Of a stretch of DNA of 64,000 nt, positions 55,959 through 64,000 are shown in pieces (position 1 is the stretch's first letter; each line of letters begins with the position of its first letter). The position numbers were made by a program, and so were the translations under genes. A model generated the notes under the pieces. That model saw only the letters and a list, made by a program, of their open reading frames with translations. It did not search any database and had not been told where the DNA came from. The DNA lies in the NCBI GenBank assembly GCA_028622995.1, contig JAJQJQ010000002.1:2666001-2730000 (forward strand), read 5' to 3'. The DNA comes from Panagrolaimus kolymaensis (taxonomy: Eukaryota > Nematoda > Chromadorea > Rhabditida > Panagrolaimidae).

Positions 55959-58193
55959 AAGTGATTACCGCAATCAGAAGTGGGCAAGCCACCGCGGAAA
56001 TATTGAAAAAATAAAAAAGAAAAACCGCTCACAGCGATGTTGGAAAGAATTTTGACCAAAATAAACTTCGGATTCTCAAATCCGGAGTAAAAATTTCAAA
56101 AATAAAAAACTTTTTTTGTTACAAATTCAGAATAAAAATAAGCTGCTAATAATTATTTTCTTTAATTAAACCCTTCAACGATATAAAACCTTTGAGAAGA
56201 CGATGAATCCTTTTTTTGTTGATTTTTTTAAAATTAATTTGAACCAAATACAAAAAAGTTGTTGATAAGAAGTTAATAAAGAAATGAAGAAAGTATCAAG
56301 TCTTTTGAGGGGTAAAAATCCGCTGCTGCTCGGATATAAAAATACACGTTTGATAAATATCCAAAAATAAAATTAGAAAGAATAGAGTATGCCTCAAAAA
56401 GCGCTGAAAAAAATAAAAATAAAATCGATAATTTAAAAAAAAGTGTGATTCTTACTCTCAAGAAAGCTTCGTTTCTCTTCCGACGCCCACAGTTTTGAGA
56501 AAACAACACTAAAATGTTTTGATATTAAAATATAAAAATTCTTTTAGAATAATTTTAAAAACAATTTCAAAAAACGTTTACAGTGAAGAAAAAAGCACGC
56601 GAAAGCAAGAAACAATAATAATTGTAAAAAAAAAGAGAAGCAGACATAAGGCTTTTTTTGCAAAACAAAAAACCAGCCACGAATTTATATTCAAAAAAAT
56701 AAAAATGGATGCAGTTCAAAATGGTCAAATGTCAAAAAATGTGTTTCATCAAGGTCACGAGAGAATTGATTGAATTCAGAACTTAAGTTTAAAAATGTTT
56801 TTAAGAGAACGAGGATGAGATTGAAAAGGGCATTTTTTGGTTATTAATGGGAAATAAGAGAAAGATTTTTGTTTTTTTGAGTTCAATGCGCGATCAGGCA
56901 AGACACAAGTAAAGGAGAATATTAATACAGAAAAAAATTTGTCTGCTGAAATAGAGATGAAGCGAAAGGACAAACACACGTGAATGCGAGAAAGAGAGGA
57001 AAAAGAAGCGCAAGTGCCTATCGATTTTGGATGGACTTTTTTTCTTCTTCATCAGCCAGCTAGAGTTTTTTCTCTTCTTCGACTGAACGAAGAACACATG
57101 ACAGAGAAAAGGAAGAAAAGAAAGGAGGTACAAGGACAAACAATAATAACGTATGTCCCCACGAATATATATTTTTATTACGAAAAAGGGTAGACTACTG
57201 CCAAAGCAACCAAAAATAAATAAAGGAAAAAGGGCTTCACTATGACCCCAACCAGCCAAACGGACAAACCTGTTACAGACTGGTGCGCTGCTTGCTGGCC
57301 GTAGCTTTTCTCGCATCCGGTGCAAAGACGAACACAATCATCCATTCTTTTCGTATCTCTTTTTTTTAAGCCATGGGGTTATTTTTTTATTTTTCGAACG
57401 CGATGATGAGAGATTTTTCAAAGAAAAAAAGAGGAGAAAAGGGACAAAATGGCTTCCTCTTCTTTTTGAATTTCCGTAATGGCAAAAAAGAGTAAAGAAA
57501 GAAAGCTCTTCTTTTTTTGGCACCATTGGGAATTACCAAAATAAGAAAAAAGCAGACGATGAAGAAAAAAAGTGTCGAAAGACATTGAAATGAAAAACTT
57601 TTTGAGAAATAATTTCTTTTGCGCATTTGAATTTTAGCCATTTTCATAAAGTCTTGACTCTTTCTTCGCTTTTTTTTTTGCTGACTACTATTATTTTGTG
57701 CCATCGAAATAAAAATGGCAGCTGGAAATTCACAAGAGACATACTGACTTACTTACTCCCGATGAAAATCATTTGCGCTAGTTTGAATGAGAGTAGAAAG
57801 GAGAGGGAAATGAAATGTGGCAGCAGCTGACCTCGATTTACTTATTCACAAAAAAAAATGGCGAGAACAACGATGAAACAAGCATAATTTTGGGGTAAAG
57901 ATTCGTAGGTCGTTTATCTTCCTCAAAATTGCGGTTTTTGTGTGAAATAAAACATTAATCAAAGATAAATGCTTTCAAGAAGAAAAAAACTTTAATCAAA
58001 CATGCTTAGAAAGGGCTATTTCAAGATGGAATTAAGAAAATGAAAATAGGTTAAAATTCAATAAAAGTAAAGCTACAATATCAATGCAAAGAAAGGGGCA
58101 TCATAATGAAATAGTACTCGAAAATATTTGTTGTAAGACGTTCTGTTTAAGCCCCATGGAAGCCTTAAAATGCTTTTACAAAGTTTATTTATT
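55959..58193. other. 2.2-kb spacer upstream of PRRC2
   Basis: AT-rich and without a recognisable gene. It should contain the PRRC2 promoter (minus strand). A GC-richer patch at 57230-57320 has no clear motif. Open frames of 60-150 codons occur but are compositionally simple. Confidence 0.5.
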
Positions 58194-58466
58194 TTACAAA
58201 AAAGTTACAAATAGTTTGTAATTAATGTTTGGAGAAATTACAAGTTTTTGAATTTTTGAAGTTCCATCATAAATATGCAAAAGTTTTGAATAAATAAAAA
58301 GTTTTTCAACGATGAATTCCTTATTGAAACTATTTCCAACAAAAATATGAATGGCATTGCTAGCAGCTCGAACTGCAATATAAGCAGCAAAATATTTTGC
58401 AACAAAAGAATAATATGAAGCAGTTTCGGAAGATTCATTTCCAGCATTCATAAGGTTGTCTGCTTT
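58194..58466 (-). pseudogene. relic of a medium-chain-type acyl-CoA dehydrogenase C-terminus
   Basis: The minus-strand frame reads SYYSFVAKYFAAYIAVRAAS, then NAIHIFVGNSFNKEFIVEKL, then HIYDGTSKIQKLVIS. This matches the end of MCAD-type acyl-CoA dehydrogenases (SYYASIAK.FAA...AASDAVQI.GGNGFN.EYPVEKL...IYEGTSQIQR.II). The catalytic base Glu of YEGT is Asp here, and GGNGF has become VGNSF. No exons for the N-terminal or middle domains could be read upstream to 59018. It is therefore most likely a decayed fragment, though one open exon of about 75 matching codons remains. A very diverged gene with remote upstream exons is not excluded. Confidence 0.7.
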
Positions 58467-59018
58467 AAAAGGCAAAGTTTTATTATTGCAAAAAGTTTTG
58501 ATTAAAAACGTATGAATCCCCGAAAAATGAAACCACATTACATTCATCGCTTTTACACTCTTCGTTAATACTGTATTTGAAATGAAAGTTAGCTTTCAAA
58601 CTATTCATAATTTAATTATCTTTTACCTTGATACAATGAGCTAAAATTATAATGTGTGGTCTTTGACCAAAGAAATTTTTTTGAATGGTAAATATCATTC
58701 AGATCTAAATTTCATGAATAAAAAGTTGTCTTAAAGTTTCATCAATGATTGTGTTCATGTAAACAACCTTTGAGACATCAAATCATACATTTTAGTGATT
58801 TTTTTAAAGGTAATGTGGTAAGGCAAAGAAAAAGAAGAGATGGTAGCTCTTTGGAATTGAAAAATAAAAGTAATCAATTCAAAAGTTTTTTTACTCTTGA
58901 ATGGATTATTGTTATGTGCGATTCACGTTTCTGGAAATTAAATCACATTTACGACGACAAAGGTTTTAGAAGTTGAATAAATAATTTTATTTTGAAAATA
59001 AGTTTTTGATAAAACAAA
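58467..59018. other. spacer upstream of the hnRNP U-like gene
   Basis: A 75-codon open frame on plus (58749-58976) is unrecognised and probably chance. No other feature is seen. The promoter of the hnRNP U-like gene should lie here. Confidence 0.4.
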
Positions 59019-60803
59019 ATGAAGAATTTTAATGGTCCGTCTTCATTACTTCAAAAAGCTAACGCTATTCTTCAAGATATAAACAATGGTAAGAATTTAG
59101 ATAACACATTTTGTTTTGTAATACATTAAATATTTTAGCAGCAGTAAAAATTCATCAAGAAGAATTTGTTGGTCATTATGAAATGATTGAAGATGAAAAG
59201 CCTCCAACTGAATTTCATGGTGAACCCGTCCCCGATGAAGATGACGACGATGATCTATTTGAAATGGCTGCAGGTTTACCTAAAAAGAAAAAAGAAGCTA
59301 AACTTATTGAAGAAGAACCACCAGCAGATGAACACTTTGTTGAATTAGATTATTGCAAGTTTTATATGTACATACCGTTTTTAAAGTATTTTTTATTTTT
59401 AGATAACGCAGACTTCAATATCAAAGCCCATGCACAAAATAAGTGGCATATTGATCCTGATAACGGTGATGGTTTTGCTCTCATGTGGGGTGGAGTTCGT
59501 TCAAATTATGCTATTATGGTTCAAGAAGCGTCTCATCAAAAATTTCCAAAAGTTGCATTTCAAGTTCAAATCACAGAATTCCTTTCACTCAAACATGTTC
59601 CATTTGAGGAAATAGATCCTTATGATATTCGTGTTGGTTGGTCTGTAGCATCAGCGTCCACAACCATGCTTGGAGAAAATGGTCCAAAATCGTATGGTTT
59701 TTGTTCAATGGAAAGAAAAGCAAATGATGGAGTATTTCGAAAATATGGTGAACCTTTTTATAAGAATGACGTCATTACAACAATTTTGGACCTTGAAAAA
59801 CAAGAAATATGTTATTACAAAAATAATGAATATCTTGGTGTCGCTTTCTCCAATGATTTATTCGCTCCTGGCGATCTTGTGTTTCCTCATGTTTCCGTGA
59901 AAAATTGTAAAGTTATAGTTAATTTTGGTTTAGAACTTCCTAAAACTCAAAATCCTGATAAATGGAAGTAAGTTGCTTTATTTACTTTTTCTTATTTTAT
60001 TTCTTTTTTAGACTCCCGAAACTTGAAATGGAATCTGAAAATACTGTATTTGTTGGTAAACTTGATAAAGCTTTTCTCAGAGCAAGTTCTCTGCCACCAA
60101 ATGATAAATCTGATTGTACTGTGATTATGATGCTTGGACTTCCTGGTGTTGGTAAAACTACGTGGGTAAAACAATATTTGAGTGATCATCCCCAAGAGAA
60201 ATGGATTCATTTACATGTTGATGCAATTCTTGCTGCAATGAAGGTTAATGGAATTGCAAGAAAACGAATACCAAATAATGGAAGATGGGATATGATTTTG
60301 GGATTAGCTGCTAAAGCCCTCAATAAAACTTTTCAATTGGCTTGTAGAAGAAAACACAATTACATTATTGATCAAACAAATTGCAATAGAGATGCAAGAA
60401 AAAGAAAATTACAACTTTTTGAAGGATTTCATCGAAAATGTGTTGTCATCTGTCCAAGCGAACATGTTGCTGAAGATAGAAGATTACGTCGTTCTGATCC
60501 CGCTGGTGAAATGCCGATTGAAGCTATGCTCGAACTAAAGGGTATGATTTTTTTTCTCATCTTGCTTTTATCATTATCTTTCGTTTTTTAGCAACGATGT
60601 CATTACCGAATACTGAACTTGAACCTTTCGAAGATGTCACTTATATTGAGCCTACGTTGGAAAGAATTTGCGAAGCTATTGATCTTGTTCAACGTTATAA
60701 TCAAGAAAGGCAACCATGGATTAGAAAGAACAAAAGGTTTTATCATAACCAATCAGCATTTAGCGACCATCGAGGTCTTTCAAATAATTGGATTGGTATG
60801 TAA
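59019..60803 (+). CDS. hnRNP U-like RNA-binding protein (SPRY + P-loop domain)
   Basis: Five exons (59019-59088, 59139-59354, 59403-59967, 60012-60541, 60592-60803) give 530 residues. An acidic N-terminal stretch (PVPDEDDDDDLFE) precedes a SPRY domain opened by LDYYNADFNIK and including VRIGWS-like DIRVGWSVAS, YGFCS, NDVITTILDLE, YYKNNEYLGVAF and LFPH-like LVFPHVSVKNC. Then a kinase-like P-loop region carries MMLGLPGVGKTTWVKQYL (Walker A), NYIIDQTNC and RKRKLQLFEGF. This order is that of hnRNP U/HNRNPUL proteins, nuclear RNA- and scaffold-attachment factors. The usual N-terminal SAP domain and C-terminal RGG box are absent; the protein ends about 20 residues after the family's VQRYN region. 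Intron 2 begins with GC (59355-59356) and this choice is fixed by frame. Confidence 0.93.
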
Positions 60804-61448
60804 TATTCAAAATTTTGTAGTTTTTTGTTATAATTTTTTGTTTGTTGATTGTTAATAAATTGTTTGACTTTATTACCTGTTTTTGCATGTTATTTTTGTT
60901 TTATTTGAGTATTTTGAATCAAGAGAATCCATGAATTTATCACTTGTTTTTTATACATCGAGCATGCAAGTATAATGTGGGCTCTCTGATCAAAGAAAAA
61001 TTTTGATTGGTCAATAATATTTATAAGTGTCTATGTCATTTTGTTGATTTTATTCAGACGATTTTAAAAACGTATGCAATCAAAATATTTATTTTTGAGT
61101 GTTATCTCTTAGCACTTACATTAGCAATATAAAAAAAAATAAAATCCTAACGCGATTCACCAATCAGCAATTTTTGCAACTGCTCTTTTGAACATGTTCT
61201 TTCATCGCTACAAAAGTTGTTGTTTTTTTTGTTGCAAAAAATTGCTTTACTTTTTTATTAATTTTTTGCTTCAAATTATTTTTTGCATTTATAATATTAT
61301 TCTCTAAAGCTTCTCGTTATTTTACATAATTACTGTTTAAACTCATAAATCGTGATTCTTTTGTTTTATGATATGTAAAGTCGAGACAAACTTTCCGTGT
61401 ATTTTGGTTATAAATTGAATAATTTATCCGTTTTTAGGCGAAGAAAGG
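60804..61448. other. 645-bp intergenic stretch upstream of enoyl-CoA hydratase
   Basis: AATAAA at 60854-60859 ends the hnRNP U-like message. The region is AT-rich and ends in CCGTTTTTAG (61428-61437), an acceptor 11 nt before the next ATG. The same acceptor could also pair with the GTATGT donor at 60796 in the last hnRNP U codons. Confidence 0.5.
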
Positions 61449-62549
61449 ATGCTCAAAGTTTCAATTCTTGCTGGACGAAGTGCTTTTAAAAATGTTGCTC
61501 TTGCTCAACAATTTATGAAAATGTCAACCGGTGAGTGTTTTTGCTTTCAAACTACTCTGAGATGGTGGCCTGAGATTTATCAGGTGATAAAACTTCCTCT
61601 TTTCATTAATTTAAAAGGACCTTGATAAGAAATACATTTTTCTTTAACCTCAATATTTTTTGCAAAAATGGTGGAAGAGTTTGAAGATAAAATTAATTCA
61701 ATGGATATTTCAGCTTCTCATGAAATGATTAAAGTTGAACGTGTTGGTGCAAATAAGAATGTGGGGCTTATTACATTCAATCGCCCAAAAGCTTTAAATG
61801 CTTTATGTGCTCAACTTATGAACGAGGTTTGCATTTTATTTTTGTTATCGTTTACATGTATTTTTATTGTTAAATTTTAGGTTGAAGTGACCCTCAAAGA
61901 ATTCGAAAATGATAAATCCGTGTGTGTTGTTGTAATTACTGGTTCTGAAAAAGCCTTTGCAGCTGGTGCAGATATTAAAGAAATGGTCAATCGTGAATTT
62001 GCTGAAGTATATTCTGGTGCATTCTTATCAAACTGGACAAAAATATCTGAATTCCGTAAACCTGTTATTGCTGCTGTTAATGGCTTTGCTCTCGGAGGTG
62101 GATGTGAACTTGCAATGATGTGTGATATTATTTATGCTGGTGATAAAGCACAATTTGGTCAACCTGAAATCAATCTTGGTACTATTCCTGGTGCTGGTGG
62201 CACTCAACGTCTTACTCGTGCTGTTGGAAAATCCCTTGCTATGGAACTCTGTCTTACTGGGGATAGAATTGGTGCACAAGAAGCTCTTCAACGTGGTCTC
62301 GTCTCAAAAGTTTATCCGGCTAATGAAGTTGTTGAGAAAGCTGTTAAACTTGCAGATAAAATTGCTGCTCAAAGTCCTCTTATTGTTGCAATGGCCAAAG
62401 AAGCTATCAATCGTGCTTATGAAACTACTCTCACTGAAGGTCTTCTTTTTGAACGTCGTCTCTTCCATACAACTTTTGCTACCAATGACAGAAAAGAAGG
62501 AATGTCTTCGTTCGCAGAAAAGCGGTCAGCAAAATGGACTTCATCCTAA
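61449..62549 (+). CDS. ech-6: mitochondrial short-chain enoyl-CoA hydratase (ECHS1)
   Basis: Exons 61449-61531, about 61678-61826 and 61881-62549 encode a crotonase of about 300 residues. It hydrates short-chain 2-enoyl-CoA in mitochondrial beta-oxidation and branched-chain amino-acid breakdown. The core shows [10 protein letters not shown], the oxyanion-hole segments AAGADIKEM and [16 protein letters not shown], the catalytic Glu regions [17 protein letters not shown], and [19 protein letters not shown]-type C-terminus. The first exon ([15 protein letters not shown]...) looks like a matrix presequence. Its donor (GTGAG at 61532) has no good partner; the frame-compatible acceptor is an atypical GGTGGAAG ending at 61677. 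Alternatively translation starts at ATG 61668 without a presequence. AATAAA lies at 62634-62639. Confidence 0.93.
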
Positions 62550-62698
62550 AATATGGCTCAAATAATAGACTGGTATTTATAATTATTATTGTAGGAAATA
62601 TTTGTGTGTCATCATAAATTTGCATATTTAAAAAATAAAAATTTTTAAAGTAAAATTTCTTTTGTTTGTTTTTGTTGTAACTTCATTACTCTTGAAAA

Positions 62699-63253
62699 AT
62701 GACAATGCTTCGTGGTTGTGTTTTTATTTTTGCAATACTTTTTGTAACAATTCCTGAAAGCTATGGATATGACCTTCAATTCGAGTCAGATGAAGCTGGT
62801 TGCCGATTTACTTTGGATAAGATGGTAAAAGAAAACAAACAATGGATTTTTTATCTTTTGTCTGGAAGCATTTGTGGTTTATCTTTACTCTTCCTTCTTG
62901 CATCTATTGGTGTCTTTGTTTATATTCAACGATATGTAAGTTACTTCTTAGTTTTATTTGTGTGATGAAAATTGAAGCCTAAAATGTTTTGTTTTTTGAT
63001 TGCAACCTAAATCATAGCCTTTGCTAGATTCAAATAACGTTAATACTAATCTAATATGTTTTAGTTGATGCGTGAAATGGATGAAGCTATTTTTAAAGCT
63101 TGCGATGTTATTGATGGTGTGCTTGTCTGTAAGTATTTAGTTTTATCATATTTAATATTTCCTTTATATTTAATTATTTTAGCGCTTATTCCAACTCCAC
63201 TTCTCGATGAAATTGCTTCTGAAGATAGAAAACCTCGTAAGAAAGATGAATAA
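62699..63253 (+). CDS. small secretory/membrane protein of unknown function
   Basis: Three exons (62699-62935, 63065-63128, 63183-63253) give 123 residues. I do not recognise the family. A signal peptide is likely at about 1-23 (LRGCVFIFAILFVTI..SYG). A short lumenal part with one Cys (EAGCRF) follows, then a membrane helix at about 50-75 (WIFYLLSGSICGLSLLFLLA). The roughly 45-residue tail is charged and ends RKPRKKDE. The predicted topology is type I single-pass. It starts 149 bp after the enoyl-CoA hydratase stop on the same strand. AATAAA at 63285-63290 ends it. Codon use and clean splice sites support a real gene. Confidence 0.75.
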
Positions 63254-63454
63254 CTTTTTATGTAAATGTGTTTAAATTTTATTTAATAAATGGATAAATT
63301 AAAGTATTTTCAAAGAAGTAACAAAAAAAATTGGCAGTTATGATTTTGAAACTTTTAACAAGTCATTGCGAAAAATGAAAAAAATAGAATAAGTGTTACT
63401 GTTCGAGGTCAACTTGGAATCAAAAAATGGAAGAAGAGATGCACGAAAAGAAAA

Positions 63455-64000
63455 TTATTCACCGGTTTGTTCAAGTTGAACAACGTTATAGCATTTATCA
63501 GGAAGGGAATCATAAATTTGTTTGAGAGAATCGAGCTCCTTTTCAAGGATAAGGAATTCATTTCTAACGGCATCACGTTGAACAGTAAGATCTCGAGTTG
63601 CTTGGCGTTTAACTGCTCGGGTTATTCGATTGCTTTTAACTTTGCTTTGAAGGTTTGCGAGAAGCTCTTCAAGTTCGGTTAATGTTGAATCGGGGACAGG
63701 TTCAACGTTATCTAAAAAAAATAATAATATCCATTAAATTTGAGCTAATATTGCTTACGAAGTTCAAGCTTCATTTGGACCAAAGTATCATCAAGCTCAT
63801 CCAATCTTTCCATGGTTTTGTTTGCATTTAATTCAGTTAAAGCTGCTTTTCTATTTTCTGCTTCCACATGCTTCCGACGATCTTGCCTATTTTCCAATTC
63901 TGCACTGGCTTTATTCAAAATTGCAAGAACATCCCCAATGCTTTTGATATCTTGATCCGTTTTTTCTACAGAAGCAACCAAAGCCTCGACTGCTTCATTC
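63455..64000 (-). CDS. lam-2: laminin gamma chain, C-terminal end (partial)
   Basis: Exon 63759-64000 (open to the right edge) joins exon 63455-63711 in phase 1 (GTAAGC...TTTTTTTAG). The roughly 165 visible residues are a heptad-rich coiled coil (for example ALVASVEKTDQDIKSIGDVL and LDELDDTLVQMKLEL) that ends LKQIYDSLPDKCYN plus ten residues. The closing IxxSLPxxCYN mirrors the laminin gamma C-terminus, whose single Cys bonds with the beta chain in the alpha-beta-gamma coiled coil of basement-membrane laminin. This end also contributes to integrin binding through a Glu third from the C-terminus in vertebrates; here the ending is QTGE. Nearly all of the gene lies beyond the window. Other coiled-coil proteins are less likely because of the Cys motif. 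Confidence 0.8.

Noticed and set aside
58749..58976. 75-codon plus-strand frame before the hnRNP U-like gene
   Set aside because: Not recognised, no acceptor-donor partner, and not in frame with the downstream first exon.

Overview
This is a eukaryotic, AT-rich window that reads as a nematode nuclear genome. Three things support this. Introns are very short (mostly 42-60 nt) with TTTTTAG/TTTTCAG acceptors. Many genes have an acceptor-like AG only 5-25 nt upstream of the start codon, as expected for spliced-leader trans-splicing. The gene set also has clear nematode counterparts (nhr-25, stt-3, idhg, idhb-1, sym-4, mrps-14, vha-20, ech-6, lam-2). Spacers are strongly AT-rich with many A/T homopolymers. 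Species and clade cannot be named from the sequence. All gene models were spliced by hand so that every exon junction keeps frame; none was checked against RNA or a database.

Layout. 0.5-1.7 kb (-): 5' half of an NR5A nuclear receptor, with its ligand-binding part beyond the left edge. 8.5-10.1 kb (-): a seven-helix peptide-type GPCR. 10.1-21.4 kb: an 11-kb spacer carrying one complete TA-flanked inverted-repeat element. 21.4-23.8 kb (+): STT3, the catalytic subunit of oligosaccharyltransferase. 24.3-25.3 kb (-): a neuronal calcium sensor with an extended N-terminus. 25.3-29.9 kb: spacer with a TTAA-flanked inverted-repeat element. 29.9-32.0 kb (-): a divergent IQ + AAA protein of the IQCA1/DRC11 type.

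32-46 kb is a gene-dense block: NAD-isocitrate dehydrogenase gamma (+), two AIG1/ADTRP-type hydrolases (-,-), NAD-isocitrate dehydrogenase beta (+), WDR44/SYM-4 (+), mitochondrial ribosomal protein uS14m (+), and a minimal ATP6AP2 (+). The last four lie head-to-tail with gaps of 262, 636 and 179 bp and may be an operon. 46.4-47.9 kb (-): an MH2-domain protein with no MH1. 49.9-56.0 kb (-): PRRC2/BAT2, whose reading frame is interrupted by one TAA. 58.2 kb (-): a relic of an acyl-CoA dehydrogenase. 59-63.3 kb (+): hnRNP U-like protein, enoyl-CoA hydratase and a small membrane protein. Right edge (-): the C-terminus of a laminin gamma chain.

Functionally this is mostly housekeeping: N-glycosylation, two regulatory subunits of one TCA enzyme, mitochondrial translation and beta-oxidation, Rab11 and V-ATPase trafficking, RNA binding, basement membrane, plus neuronal signalling (GPCR, calcium sensor). 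I found no prokaryotic defence system, CRISPR array, tRNA or rRNA. The most unusual points are the DRC11-like AAA protein with an exitron-like 42-nt segment exactly over its Walker A motif, the in-frame TAA in PRRC2, the minimal ATP6AP2, and the possible hnRNP U/enoyl-CoA hydratase splice junction.
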